Positions 44,044 to 54,132 of a stretch of 62,502 bases of DNA are shown here, piece by piece; the stretch's first letter is position 1, and every line of letters begins with the position of its first letter. Source of the DNA: Planctomycetota bacterium (GTDB taxonomy: Bacteria; Planctomycetota; UBA8108; UBA1146; JAJFFE01); NCBI GenBank assembly GCA_021776775.1, contig JAJFFE010000352.1, positions 1-62,502 of the forward strand. The letters are read 5' to 3'. The notes under the pieces are model-generated. The model had not been told where the DNA came from. It saw only the letters and a program-made list of their open reading frames with translations, and made no database searches. Both the position numbers and the translations under genes were made by a program.

Positions 44044-44341
44044 TGCCCTACTAGACACTCACCGCGTCCGAAAAGATCCACGCGGAAGAAACTTTTCGAA
44101 AGTCTGACGGAGACACCGCCCACCCCAGTGCAACGAAGCCGAAACAACCGCTCGTGATCACAGCAACGCGCCGAGGGAAAGGAGGAGGACCCCCAAGACT
44201 CGGGTCAGAGCGGTGTTTCCCTTTTCGAATCGATTCCTTCGGCGGTCGAGGTCATCCGAACGAGTGAGAAGCCGGTCTTAGAGCGCCTGGTAGAGGTCTG
44301 AGTTGAGAAGAACCAGCGAGCCTCTAGCCCGACCACGGTGC

Positions 44342-45184
44342 TCAGCGCGACCGCTTCGCGGCCTGACCGACTCGCCAGGGCCGGAGCGGAAACAGTAGAC
44401 GACTAATGAACGCGCGCGGATAGTCGTCCATGCCAGGAAAGCCCAGCCTGTCGGGCTGCTGACTCGGGCATTGCTCTTTGTCGGGCCAATACGCCGTGCC
44501 AAACACCCAGTCCCATACGCTGAGCACCACGCCGAAGTTCACGCCACCTCGATGCTCGGCGGGGAGCGAATGCATGTGATGCCAAACATGCATCCGCGAG
44601 GAGTTGAACAAGAACCGAAGGGGACCCCAGGTGATATTCAAGTTCGAGTGATTCAAGTCACCGATGAGCGTGCCGAAGATGGCGACCCAAAGAATGACCT
44701 CACCGTCGACACCCAGCAGGACAAGTGGGAAGTATGTGAGGCTCTTGTAGACGACCACTTCCATCCAATGGAAACGAAAGTTGCCGACCCAGTCGAGTTC
44801 CTCGATACTGTGATGGAGTTTGTGGAAGGCCCACAAGAATGAAACCCTGTGCAGGAGATTGTGGACGCACCACTCCAGCAGGTCCTTGAAGACCAAGAAG
44901 ACGATGAACTGTAACCAGCGCGGCTGCTCCGCCACGAGGTTAAAATCCTGAACGCGCTCGGCGGCAGGAAAAACGTAAGTCAAAAAGTAGTGACCGACAA
45001 ACGCTACGGCGATGCCGACGTAGTGGCCGTTGAGGAGGAGCCACGCCAGGTCCTGACCGAACTGCCGCCGCAGAAGCCTCTGTCGCTTTCGCCAGGGCCA
45101 AAATCGTTCGAGCAGTAGGCAGAAAAGCGAAACGACGACAAGCCACACCCAGTATTGCCTCGTCGCCCAAACTACACCCGCCAT
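44342..45184 (-). CDS. Sterol desaturase/fatty-acid hydroxylase superfamily protein
   Basis: Membrane di-iron oxygenase of 280 aa with four or five helices. The three His clusters are HNLLH, HKLHH and HVWHH, with an extra HSNLN. The substrate could be a lipid, carotenoid or sterol-like compound; nothing here decides which. No operon partner is apparent: 283 bp separate it from the sigma gene and the IS remnant lies upstream. It may be unrelated to metals. Confidence 0.88.
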   Translation of the reverse strand: MAGVVWATRQYWVWLVVVSLFCLLLERFWPWRKRQRLLRRQFGQDLAWLLLNGHYVGIAVAFVGHYFLTYVFPAAERVQDFNLVAEQPRWLQFIVFLVFKDLLEWCVHNLLHRVSFLWAFHKLHHSIEELDWVGNFRFHWMEVVVYKSLTYFPLVLLGVDGEVILWVAIFGTLIGDLNHSNLNITWGPLRFLFNSSRMHVWHHMHSLPAEHRGGVNFGVVLSVWDWVFGTAYWPDKEQCPSQQPDRLGFPGMDDYPRAFISRLLFPLRPWRVGQAAKRSR

Positions 45185-45385
45185 AGGCTGGACCCTTCAT
45201 CGATGCCGTGTGTTCTTGACTCCTCGCAACGACCGCAGTGCCAGGAACAAACCGGGCCTCGAAACGTCGTTCGAGAGCGTAGTGTCCATCTATTCGTCGC
45301 AAGGCGCAACGGTCGTCGATTCTTGCACTTACGCGGTTCGTGTTCAACGGCGATTTGATCGCAGCGTTCGTCTACGATCCTGCAC

Positions 45386-46240
45386 ATGAACGAAATCCTT
45401 ACGCCGCTGCAACTCATCATTACGGCGACCGCTGGCTGGCTCAACCAACAACAAGCTGCTGTCATCGACTACCTGATCGAGCAGAACCGAGTGCTGCTCG
45501 AAAGCCATGGCGGGAAGTGCCCTCGACTGACCGATGATCAGCGTCGTCGTCTTGCGGTGAAGGCGAAGGCCGTTGGACGGAAGGGCGTCCCAACGTTGTT
45601 CTTGCCTGACACGTTGCTCGGATGGCATCGCAAGCTCATTGCCATGAAGCACGATTACTCGAATCGTCGTCGCGGCCGTGGGCGACCTCCGATCATGAAG
45701 GAGATTCGCGAACTGATCGTCCGCTTTGCCACCGACAATTCGTCCTGGGGCTACACTCGGATCATGGGCGCGTTGGAGAACCTCGGTCATGTTGTCGGTC
45801 GCACGACGATCGCCAACGTGCTCAAGGACAACGGCATAGTCCCTGCGCCAGAGCGGGGCAAGAGGACCAAGTGGCGAGACTTTCTGAGTACTCACTGGGA
45901 TCTCTTTGCGGCGACGGACTTCTTCTCGGTGGAGGTTTGGACATCGCGGGGCTTGACCACGTTCTACGTCTGTTTTTCATTGAACGCTCCACGCGCCGTG
46001 TCGAGATTGCCGGGATCACGCCCAATCCGAACGACGCGTTCATGGCGCAAGTCGCTCGCAACCTCGTCGATTGCGAGAGCGGCTTCCTTCGTGGCAAGCG
46101 GTACTTCATTCACGACCGCGACGGCAAGTACACGCCCCAGTTCATCCGGATCCTCAAGGACTGTGGCGTCAAGAACGATTCCGATCCATGCAACAACGCT
46201 CCGTTCAAGAAGCCCATTCAGATGCGAGAGCGCTGTAGAG
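45386..46240 (+). pseudogene. Frameshifted and truncated IS3-type integrase-core transposase
   Basis: Frame 1 reads MNEILTPLQLIITATAGWLN ... KEIRELIVRFATDNSSWGYTRIMGAL ... LFAATDFFSVEVW up to TTFYV. A missing base near 45970 moves the sequence to the next frame, FIERSTRRVEIAGITPNPNDAF ... GKRYFIHDRDGKYTPQFIRILKDCG. The first two catalytic Asp are present, but the sequence is unrelated after about 46170, before the expected LPARSPNLNAYAERFV motif with the catalytic Glu. So it cannot be active. Confidence 0.85.
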
Positions 46241-46354
46241 AGGACAGAGCAGTATCATACGCTTCTTCGAACGGGCGATTCGAGAGAGAGACTCTTGGGT
46301 TACGTCCATTACCGAATTCTCAAGAGTCTCTCCCCAAGTCTGATGCGATTCCGG

Positions 46355-47281
46355 TCAGTGCACGTGGGGCTTCAGGACGAACTCTTCCGATTCGACAGCC
46401 GCTCCGCCGAACGTGAAGCGAACGACCACGATTGACGAGAACTCCTTGCCTTGCAACCAGCTTGCATCCTCGTCGGTCTTTGACGGGTAGATGAAGTAGT
46501 TGGTTCGGCCACTCCGTAGGTTCGGATTTCCGTCTTCGTCCTCGTTTTCCGTTCGGTTGCGGGCTCGGAGTGACACTCTTCGTCCAGCGACGTCGATGAA
46601 CTCGACTTCGATCGCGGCATCGACGGGAAGGTCGAGGGGATCCGTGATCTTCTCGTCCTTCGCGATCCAGAGTTCCAGGTCTCCTTTGTCATCGTGGAGC
46701 TTCAGCTCCACGAACCCCTTCGTTCCCGACTTGCCGACAAAGCTCGCCACCATTCCATCGTGGGGACCGTCATGGTGTTCATGCCCGTGACCGCTCAGCG
46801 GGAGCCCGCCTCGCTCATCAACACCATCTCCCCGAAGTCTGAGTACGACACGAGATGGATCACCCTTGCCCGCTCTGGGTGTGACATGAAAGTGCAACCC
46901 TGTGCCTTCAAGATCTCCCTTGGCCGGGGCCGAGAGTTGTGTTCCGCCTTCTTCTTCCAGCCAGAGATAGAGATTCAGTTTCGACAGCTCGGCCGCGGTG
47001 TCTCCCACGCCTTGCACTTCGAACGCGCTTTCCTTTCCTGGGACAACGTCCCCGAGGAGAACCACGTGGAATTCTCGCGAGGCGATCGTGACGTTGCCGA
47101 GCTCGGTTTCTTTGCCATGGCTCGGCGCCGCGGCCGTCTCCTTGTCCTTGGTCGCAGCGTCGCCATGGGGATGCCCGTGATCGGTGCCGCTCTTTTCACA
47201 GCCGATCAATCCGACTACGCAAATCAACAACGTGAACACAACGACCCCAGGCTCGCGAAGCCAAGCTGATTGCTTTCTCAT
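46355..47281 (-). CDS. Histidine-rich periplasmic lipoprotein, fourth RND cassette
   Basis: Product of 308 aa with lipobox CVVGLIGCEKSG. His-rich stretches at about 34-55 (HGHPHGD ... PSHGKE) and about 163-175 (GHGHEHHDGPHDG). The structural part has two beta domains (LGNVTIASREFHVVLLGDV; LYLWLEEEGG; LHFHVTPRAG), and the end is KPHVH. It seems an enlarged relative of the lipoprotein at 17701-18252, without the perfect DNA repeat. Its ATG overlaps the RND stop by one base. Periplasmic metal binding for the adjacent pump is inferred. Confidence 0.8.
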   Translation of the reverse strand: MRKQSAWLREPGVVVFTLLICVVGLIGCEKSGTDHGHPHGDAATKDKETAAAPSHGKETELGNVTIASREFHVVLLGDVVPGKESAFEVQGVGDTAAELSKLNLYLWLEEEGGTQLSAPAKGDLEGTGLHFHVTPRAGKGDPSRVVLRLRGDGVDERGGLPLSGHGHEHHDGPHDGMVASFVGKSGTKGFVELKLHDDKGDLELWIAKDEKITDPLDLPVDAAIEVEFIDVAGRRVSLRARNRTENEDEDGNPNLRSGRTNYFIYPSKTDEDASWLQGKEFSSIVVVRFTFGGAAVESEEFVLKPHVH

Positions 47282-50200
47282 TATTCTATTCCTTCTCTAA
47301 CGTCTGCGACCTTGAGCCGCTGTTCTGCGGCGGGCCGTGCCCCGCCCCCAAAGATGGAGAACCCAACCGGAATCACAATCAAATTGAGCAAGGTGCTCGT
47401 TACCAGCCCTCCCAAGATAACGACCGCGATTGGGTGCTGGAGTTCACTCCCGATCTCGCCCTTTGCAAGCGCAAGTGGAACTAGGGCGAGGGCCGAACTC
47501 AATGCCGTCATCAAGATCGGTACGAGTCTCTCTTCTGCGCCTCGGAAGACTGCCTCTGCCTTCGCCACGCCTTCCTTCTCCATCAGGTAGTAGTAGTGTG
47601 ACACGAGCAGCAGCCCGTTACGACACGCTACGCCGGCGAGCCCGATGAACCCGACGAGCGAGGAGATGGAGACGACCGGGGCGATGTACGCGCCGCCGGT
47701 CAAGAGCCCGGTGATATTGCTCCACAAGTCGGGAGAACCGGAGATGAACAACGCCACCACTCCGCCGACCAGCGCGAGCGGAAGATTGAACAGGATCAAA
47801 CACACCGGTCGCAGCGACGAGAACGCGGCGTAGAGGACCGCACAGATCACTGCGAGTACTGCCAGAGAAGCCCAGAGTATTCGGCTACTCGCCTGTTCCT
47901 GCGCTTCGAACTGACCGCCATACTCGACGAAAGTGCCGGGCCAACGTGCGACAATCGGGTCGACGCGACTACGGATCTCGCCCACCAAGTCGCCGAGGTT
48001 GTGACCCTCGCCAACATTGCACGAGATGACTGCCTTTCGCCTCACGTTCTCACGCGTGATCAGGTTGGAAGCCGGCTCTTGTCGAATCTCGGCAACATCC
48101 CGGAGCCGAATCAATGCGCCGGAGGGCGACCGCAAAACAAACTGCTCGACATCCTCGACACTGCGGCGCGAACTCTCTTCGAGGCGCACCATGATGTCCA
48201 AGCGGGAGGTCCCCTCGTTGACGAGACCGACCGACTTCCCGAGAAAGGCGGACTCCACTTGGTCCGCTGCCTCCCCCGGCGTCAGTCCGTACTGAGCGAG
48301 ACGATCCCGGTCGAAGTAGAGCGGCAGAGTGTCTGAGAGAACCTCACGATTCGCAACGAGGTCCTGAACGCCCTGGAGGCTTTGCAACTCTCCTTCAATC
48401 TCTCGTGCGATAGCCCGGAGTTCCTCGAGATCCTGACCGAAGACCTTGATCGCAACCGCGGCGGGAGTCCCGGACAAGATGTGTGACAACCGGTGCGCAA
48501 TCGGCCCTCCGAGCTGGGCGGTCACTCCAGGTGAAGCGTCGAGTATCTCTAGAAGCTGACGCCGCACTTCCGTCACTTCCGCTTCCGGCGCGAGCCGTAC
48601 GTCAATCTCGCTCGCACTCACCGGTTCCGCGTGTTCGTCCTTCTCAGCACGCCCGGTGCGTCGCGTGACTGCAAGCACTCCAGGAATCTTGCCGGCTCGA
48701 CCTTCAATCTGAAGCGCGACTCGATTCGATTCCTCGAGTGAGGTTCCAGCGGGCATGCTCAGGAAGACCGTGATGCTTCCTTCATTGAAGTCGGGAAGGA
48801 ACGCGGACCCGAACGTTGACGCGAGAAGCAAGGCAGCAAGGACGAGCGCGACGGAACCACCCAGTACCCACGACCGGAGCCGCATAGCTCTCTGAAGACT
48901 CGACAAGTAGAGGGTCTTGAGTCGACGAACCACCCACGTGTCGCGCGATTCTTTGTCTTTTTGTCCCCGACCCAGGAGGAAGTAACAGAGCACGGGCGTC
49001 ACGGTCATCGCTACCACAAGGGATGCGGCGAGACTGACCATGTAGGCGGCACCGAGAGGACGAAAGAAGCGGCCTTCGATCCCGGAAAGGAAGAAGAGTG
49101 GCACGAAGACGAGGACGATGACGATAGTCGCCAAGAAGATCGCCTGCCGCACTTCAACGCTCGCCTCGAAGACGACCCGAAGTGTGGGTCGCGCTTCAGC
49201 ACCCTTGGCTGCGTTCTGTCGGAGTCGTCGCAGAACGTTCTCCACGTCGACGATGGCGTCGTCCACCAAGGATCCCACGGCGACGGCGATCCCCCCCAGG
49301 GTCATGACGTTGATCGATACACCGAACCACTCGAGGATGAGCAGAGCGGAGCCCAGCGACAAGGGAAGCGCCATGAGGGTAATGAACACGCTCCGCAGGT
49401 TGAAGAGGAACAACACAAGGATTAGAACAACGAAGATCCCTGCGTCACGCAACGCATGAAGCACGTTCGAGATCGCTACTTGGATGAAGCTCGACTGTCG
49501 AAAGATTTCACGCTCGAGCTCCGCTCCGGGGGGAAGGGTGTTCTGAAAGTCGGTGAGGATGGTGTCGATTCGTTCGGTGAGTTGAAGCGTGTTGGCATTG
49601 GGGTTTCTCTGCACGGTGAGAATCACGGCAGGTTTCCCGTTCGCCGAACCGGTTCCACGAGGAGGAGCCCCCGCCAACTCGATGTCAGCCACTTGCCCGA
49701 GCGTGACGGGCGCACCACGCCACACTCCGACGACACTGCCCTCAATGTCGGCGACGCTCCTGACCTGAGTCTGTGGACGTAGGGGAAGTTCGCGTCCCGT
49801 TACGTTCGCGAGATAACCGGCGCCCTTCGGAGCGTGAGCAGCCCGTGCCGCACTTTCCACGTCCGCGAGGGTGAGTCCGTAACGAGTCAGGTCGCCGGGT
49901 CGAACATTGACCTGATACTCGGGGAGAGACCCTCCGAGCGCGGTCACTTGCGCCACTCCTTCAACCGCGAGAAGCCTGGGACGAAGGTCGAACTCCGCCA
50001 GGCGACGAAGCTCCAATGGAGAGACGGCATCGGTCGGGCTGACCAAACCTAGCAGCATGATCTCGCCCGCGATGCTAGCCACCGGTGTCATCTCTGGTGG
50101 ATGCACGTTCTCGGGTAACTCGTCCCGAGTACGGTCCAGGCGCTCCGACACGAGTTGCCGGTTGCGATAGATGTCGGCCCCGAACTCGAACTCTGCCCAA

Positions 50201-50478
50201 ACAATCGACAGGCCGAGAGCGGAACTCGAACGCAACCGGCGCAAGCCGGGGATGCCATTGAGTGCCGTCTCTATCGGGAACGTGACCGCCCGCTCCACTT
50301 CCTCGGGCGCGTACCCGGGCGCTTCGGTCATGACCGTTACGGTTGGAGCATTCAACTCCGGGAAAACCTCGATCGGCATGCGCGGGATCTGATACGCGCT
50401 AACGGCCAGAACCAACACCGTCAAGGCGATGATCAGGCCGCGACGCTCGAGGGAGAACTTGATTAGATTATTGAGCAT
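47281..50478 (-). CDS. Heavy-metal RND efflux pump, fourth system
   Basis: Full-length pump of 1065 aa from the ATG at 50478 (MLNNLIKFSLERRGLIIALT). MPIEVFPELNAPTVTVM, the helix-4 motif AVGSLVDDAIVDVENVLRRL and FLPDFNEGSITVFLSMPAGTS parallel the third system closely, more than the CusA and CzcA pumps here. A few bases separate it from the adaptor gene upstream. The close pair points to duplication of a whole cassette. Confidence 0.9.
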   Translation of the reverse strand: MLNNLIKFSLERRGLIIALTVLVLAVSAYQIPRMPIEVFPELNAPTVTVMTEAPGYAPEEVERAVTFPIETALNGIPGLRRLRSSSALGLSIVWAEFEFGADIYRNRQLVSERLDRTRDELPENVHPPEMTPVASIAGEIMLLGLVSPTDAVSPLELRRLAEFDLRPRLLAVEGVAQVTALGGSLPEYQVNVRPGDLTRYGLTLADVESAARAAHAPKGAGYLANVTGRELPLRPQTQVRSVADIEGSVVGVWRGAPVTLGQVADIELAGAPPRGTGSANGKPAVILTVQRNPNANTLQLTERIDTILTDFQNTLPPGAELEREIFRQSSFIQVAISNVLHALRDAGIFVVLILVLFLFNLRSVFITLMALPLSLGSALLILEWFGVSINVMTLGGIAVAVGSLVDDAIVDVENVLRRLRQNAAKGAEARPTLRVVFEASVEVRQAIFLATIVIVLVFVPLFFLSGIEGRFFRPLGAAYMVSLAASLVVAMTVTPVLCYFLLGRGQKDKESRDTWVVRRLKTLYLSSLQRAMRLRSWVLGGSVALVLAALLLASTFGSAFLPDFNEGSITVFLSMPAGTSLEESNRVALQIEGRAGKIPGVLAVTRRTGRAEKDEHAEPVSASEIDVRLAPEAEVTEVRRQLLEILDASPGVTAQLGGPIAHRLSHILSGTPAAVAIKVFGQDLEELRAIAREIEGELQSLQGVQDLVANREVLSDTLPLYFDRDRLAQYGLTPGEAADQVESAFLGKSVGLVNEGTSRLDIMVRLEESSRRSVEDVEQFVLRSPSGALIRLRDVAEIRQEPASNLITRENVRRKAVISCNVGEGHNLGDLVGEIRSRVDPIVARWPGTFVEYGGQFEAQEQASSRILWASLAVLAVICAVLYAAFSSLRPVCLILFNLPLALVGGVVALFISGSPDLWSNITGLLTGGAYIAPVVSISSLVGFIGLAGVACRNGLLLVSHYYYLMEKEGVAKAEAVFRGAEERLVPILMTALSSALALVPLALAKGEIGSELQHPIAVVILGGLVTSTLLNLIVIPVGFSIFGGGARPAAEQRLKVADVREGIE

Positions 50479-50479
50479 C

Positions 50480-51883
50480 TCAGTCCTCCTCGTGCCAGGT
50501 CCCGTCGGCGTGGAAGTGGCCACCCTCGGGGGCCTTCCCCATACCGGTTTGTTTCAGTTGGTGTACGCCGTTGCGGACGACTTCGTCTCCATCGAGCACA
50601 CCGGAAAGGACCTCGACCTGACCGGAAGCGCGCTCACCGAGCTCGACCGGGGTCCGAATCGCGACGTTCGGATCGTCCGGATCCCTTCGGAAGACAACTG
50701 CTTCGAGACCGTCGAACACCACACACGCTTCCGGGATGACTACCTCTTCGGCCGCGCTTTCGGAGATTTGAATGTGAGCGGTGGCCGAAATCCCATGAGG
50801 CACTCGACGGTTCAGATTCGGAACCCACGCGTTGACGCGCAAGGCCCGAGAGTCCTCATCGTAGGTCGGCGGAGACTCCCATAGCTTTGTAAGAACATGT
50901 GCGTTCCCGAGGCCCGCCGCGCGTACTCTCGTCGGAGCACTTGGAGTCAACGCTCCGAAGTCCGACTCTGGAACGTAGCCTGCGAACACGAGCATCGACG
51001 GATCCGAGAGAATGACGAGAGGCATGTCTTCTGACACGCGCTCACCGTCGGCGACGTCGACGGACATAACCACCCCCGCGCCCGGGGCTCGCAGCTCGAG
51101 AATGGAGAGAGTTTTCCACACGGGCGTGCCGTCGACGCTGGAGCTGAGCGCGTCGACGGAGTGTCCCGTCAGCACAGCAAGCGAAGCGATCTGCTGATCG
51201 ACTTCGATCTTCGCGCGGGCGACTTCGAGCGTAAGACGCCGTGCGCGTTTCTGGAGATCGTCCCGGAGAACTGCGGTCTCGAGTGTGCGGCCGCGCGCGT
51301 CCACCCAAGTCTGTTCCGCCTCGATAAGCTCCCGACTCGAAAGCGCCGAGCTCGAATCGGTGGCGGCGCCTTGTAGCTCCCGCATGCCGTTACGGCGTTG
51401 CTGACACTTCGTCTCGAACTCCGTTGTTTGCGCCCAAAGTAGCTCAGCCTCCTTCAGTCGTGCGGCAGAAGCACGCGCCTCGTCCTCCGCATTTCGCACT
51501 GCGTTCGTCGCGGCGAAAATCGTTTTCCGGGCGTCGAGGAGAGCGGGAGACTCGAGCACGACCAGAACCGCGCCCTTCTCCACCGTGTCACCCACTCGTA
51601 CACGAGGCCGCGCCCGACCCTGAGCAGGGGCCCGTACCGTCCATCGCCGATCTTGCGGGACTTCGAGCCGACCCGGCACGCGGAGCCAACGGCCAAGCCT
51701 GCCGCGCTCCGCCGTCTCGAAGCTGATGCCAATGTTCGAAATCACTTCTGGCGGAATGGGAATACGATTGGTCACTTCGTCGGCTGGTGACGAGTCGTTC
51801 GCAGCCGGTTGCTTAGGCTGACATCCCGAAACGACCGAGAAGAGCACTGTCCAGAGAGCGAGGTGTGTGATGCGCATTATCAT
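50480..51883 (-). CDS. RND membrane fusion protein with His-rich tail, fourth system
   Basis: Adaptor lipoprotein of 467 aa with lipobox VLFSVVSGCQPK. HlyD core: VPGRLEVPQDRRWTVRAPAQG, LESPALLDARKTI, a long coiled coil (about 120-220) and VFAGYVPESDFGALTPSAP. It ends GGHFHADGTWHEED, nearly the same tail as the adaptor at 21481-22932. The ATG overlaps the outer-membrane-factor stop (ATGA). Confidence 0.87.
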   Translation of the reverse strand: MIMRITHLALWTVLFSVVSGCQPKQPAANDSSPADEVTNRIPIPPEVISNIGISFETAERGRLGRWLRVPGRLEVPQDRRWTVRAPAQGRARPRVRVGDTVEKGAVLVVLESPALLDARKTIFAATNAVRNAEDEARASAARLKEAELLWAQTTEFETKCQQRRNGMRELQGAATDSSSALSSRELIEAEQTWVDARGRTLETAVLRDDLQKRARRLTLEVARAKIEVDQQIASLAVLTGHSVDALSSSVDGTPVWKTLSILELRAPGAGVVMSVDVADGERVSEDMPLVILSDPSMLVFAGYVPESDFGALTPSAPTRVRAAGLGNAHVLTKLWESPPTYDEDSRALRVNAWVPNLNRRVPHGISATAHIQISESAAEEVVIPEACVVFDGLEAVVFRRDPDDPNVAIRTPVELGERASGQVEVLSGVLDGDEVVRNGVHQLKQTGMGKAPEGGHFHADGTWHEED

Positions 51884-53361
51884 GGGTTCCTTTCCTCTGT
51901 CGCCGTCTCTGGAGGCGCCTTGAGAGCGCTGCCACCCGCGACCGACGCGGAGAAGACTGCTTCGATGAGCTCTGCTTCCAGGCGGATCTCTTCTAGTCGA
52001 GCTTCGGTAAGAGCACGTTGTGTGGCGAGTACCTCGAGAACACTGGACAAACCCAGCTGGAGGCGAGCTTCCAGATCGCGGAGTGCGTCGTCGGCCCGTT
52101 GCGTCGGACCAGCGCGAAGCAGCGCGAGTAGCTCGGTCGTCGTCGCGGCCTCCGCTCTCGCCTTAGCTTCTTCGTGAGCAAGGGCAAGGAGCACGGAGCG
52201 ATAGCCATCGCGGGCGCCGTTACGCCGCTCCTCCGCCGCGGCGATTCCGCCCCGATTGCGATCGAACAACGGTAGCTCGATACCCAAGCCAAAACCGACG
52301 GTGGAATGACCGGCATCGTCCTCGAACTCTGGGCCGATGCGTACGCTTGGATACTGTTTGGCGATCTCCAGCCGGAGTTCGGCTTGACTCACTTCGTAGA
52401 GTTCCTCGGCGCTACGGACTCGGGGGTGCCTCCGCAACAATTCGAGCCTCGCGTCGGAGAGCTCCGGCACTCGGTCACTCCCCGCGACATCCACTTCGAC
52501 ACTTGCCGACGGCAGAAGACCCAAGATCTGGAAGATGTGACTGACGAGGAGACGATGTTCACCGCGCTTCTTGCGCTCGAGGACCTTGACTTGACTCTGC
52601 TCCCAAGAGGTGAGCCAAGCCGTAGAACCGTCGATCTCCCCCGCGGCCTGAAGCCGATTCACCCAGTCGGTGACCAAACCCGTCGTACGCTCCAAAGACT
52701 GGAGGACTGCAAGTTCGCGACTCACTCTCCAGAGACGAACATAGGCGTGCCGAACATCGACAAGAACCTGCAGCTCTTGCACCTGGAGATCGAGTGTTGA
52801 TCGCCTCGATTGAGCTTGGGCAACGTCTTCTTCGGCACTCCGTTTCCCCCAGAGCGGGATCTCCCACGACAGAGAAATGGGCAAGACCACGTCACTGCTA
52901 CGAGTAGAAAACCTCGGCCCCACGAACAAATCGGGGTTCTCGAGCAGACCGGCCTGGAGCAGTTGCGCACTCGTCACGTTGGCCGCATGCCGAGCCTGAA
53001 CGATTGCCGGGTTGTAGAAGAGCGCGATCGTGCTGGCCTCGGACAGACTGATCCCATCGCTGGCATCGATCTCCGAAGACAGCGGAATCCACTGCGGCTC
53101 TTCCGTGTTGCGACGCAACAATGGGTCGGAATCGACAGCCAGGTGTCGCTCACGTTTTACGAGGGCCGACCACTCCCCGTCCGGGTCGAGTGGTATCGGC
53201 TCATACGTACGGCAACCCGCCGCAAGGACAACTAGGGCCAGGGTAAGACATGCAGAAATGGACCGATAGATGGCCGTGGATATCGCTGCAAACGGACGAG
53301 ACGATGGCTGACGGCCAGGCACGGGGGGGCCCGCCCCGCACTTGGCGTGAAAACTAGGCAT
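51880..53361 (-). CDS. TolC-like outer-membrane efflux lipoprotein, fourth system
   Basis: Outer-membrane factor of 493 aa. Lipobox LVVLAAGCRTY; SDGISLSEASTIALFYNPAIVQARHAANV opens the first repeat, and YPSVRIGPEFEDDAGHSTVGFG gives a membrane strand region. The ATG at 53361 gives a plausible basic N-terminal region before the signal helix. First gene of the OMF-MFP-RND-His lipoprotein cassette; a His-rich gene lies 84 bp upstream. Confidence 0.85.
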   Translation of the reverse strand: MPSFHAKCGAGPPVPGRQPSSRPFAAISTAIYRSISACLTLALVVLAAGCRTYEPIPLDPDGEWSALVKRERHLAVDSDPLLRRNTEEPQWIPLSSEIDASDGISLSEASTIALFYNPAIVQARHAANVTSAQLLQAGLLENPDLFVGPRFSTRSSDVVLPISLSWEIPLWGKRSAEEDVAQAQSRRSTLDLQVQELQVLVDVRHAYVRLWRVSRELAVLQSLERTTGLVTDWVNRLQAAGEIDGSTAWLTSWEQSQVKVLERKKRGEHRLLVSHIFQILGLLPSASVEVDVAGSDRVPELSDARLELLRRHPRVRSAEELYEVSQAELRLEIAKQYPSVRIGPEFEDDAGHSTVGFGLGIELPLFDRNRGGIAAAEERRNGARDGYRSVLLALAHEEAKARAEAATTTELLALLRAGPTQRADDALRDLEARLQLGLSSVLEVLATQRALTEARLEEIRLEAELIEAVFSASVAGGSALKAPPETATEERNP

Positions 53362-53445
53362 GAGTTTTGAACTCCCAAGGTCATGAAGAATGACACACGC
53401 GTGCCACATGACGTGGCAAACGCATCAACTGCTGCTCAGAGGCGG

Positions 53446-53961
53446 CTAGCTGATCAGGAGCGGAGGTGCCCGGGAGGCATAATGGTGGGATACAGAAGGT
53501 GGGCGGAGACGAGGTGGCTCGGAGAACACCCGGCGGCCGCCGGTGTTGGCGGGTAGTTCGACCGTTCCGAGCAGCACAGCGATCTTGGCGACGTCTGGGC
53601 TCGAATCGCTGCTTGTTACGCGATCAAGAGCTGGGGCACCGGTGAGGTGGTCTTCCGCAGAGTGTGGCGGATGAGAGTGATGACCCGGTTGGTCAAGACC
53701 CGGTTGGTCAAGATTTGACCCTCCTCGCGACGAGGAGTCATCGCCGTGGTGTTGGTCATGGTCTGAATGATCAGCGATCATTCCTTCCGAGTGGTAGTGA
53801 CCGCCAGTAGCCAGCTCAGCGCTGGGGCTCGCCGCGTGTCCCCACGAGTGCTCCTCTAGCATGAAGTGCAACGGCATCGCGAGTTGCTGCGCCAAGAACC
53901 CAGCCAGGCTTAACAGGGCGAGGCGTCGTCTTACGTTACTTCTGCGGACGAACTTGAGCAC
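53446..53961 (-). CDS. Exported His-rich protein, DUF2946/CopL-like
   Basis: Product of 171 aa from the GTG at 53961, which has AGGAG eight bases upstream. A hydrophobic N-terminus (LALLSLAGFLAQQLAMPLHFML) is followed by a long His/Asp-rich stretch (HYHSEGMIADHSDHDQHHGDD; HHSHPPHSAEDH). The end SHHYASRAPPLLI resembles the RAPP-type ending common in DUF2946-like proteins beside copper genes. Equivalent in position to 24611-25084. A metal-binding periplasmic role is inferred. Confidence 0.68.
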   Translation of the reverse strand: MLKFVRRSNVRRRLALLSLAGFLAQQLAMPLHFMLEEHSWGHAASPSAELATGGHYHSEGMIADHSDHDQHHGDDSSSRGGSNLDQPGLDQPGHHSHPPHSAEDHLTGAPALDRVTSSDSSPDVAKIAVLLGTVELPANTGGRRVFSEPPRLRPPSVSHHYASRAPPLLIS

Positions 53962-54132
53962 TCGGCTAACTCCTGGGGGCGTACCGTTCGGGATCCAACA
54001 TCTTGCTATCGGCACGATACCGTAACTGCCTAAGCGCTAGTCATCAAGCGCCCACGCCAGCCCCTCCCACCGCATTGCTGAGAAAACGTGCAGCACGCCA
54101 TCAGGATCGACGTCTCCGCGACGCGAACATCC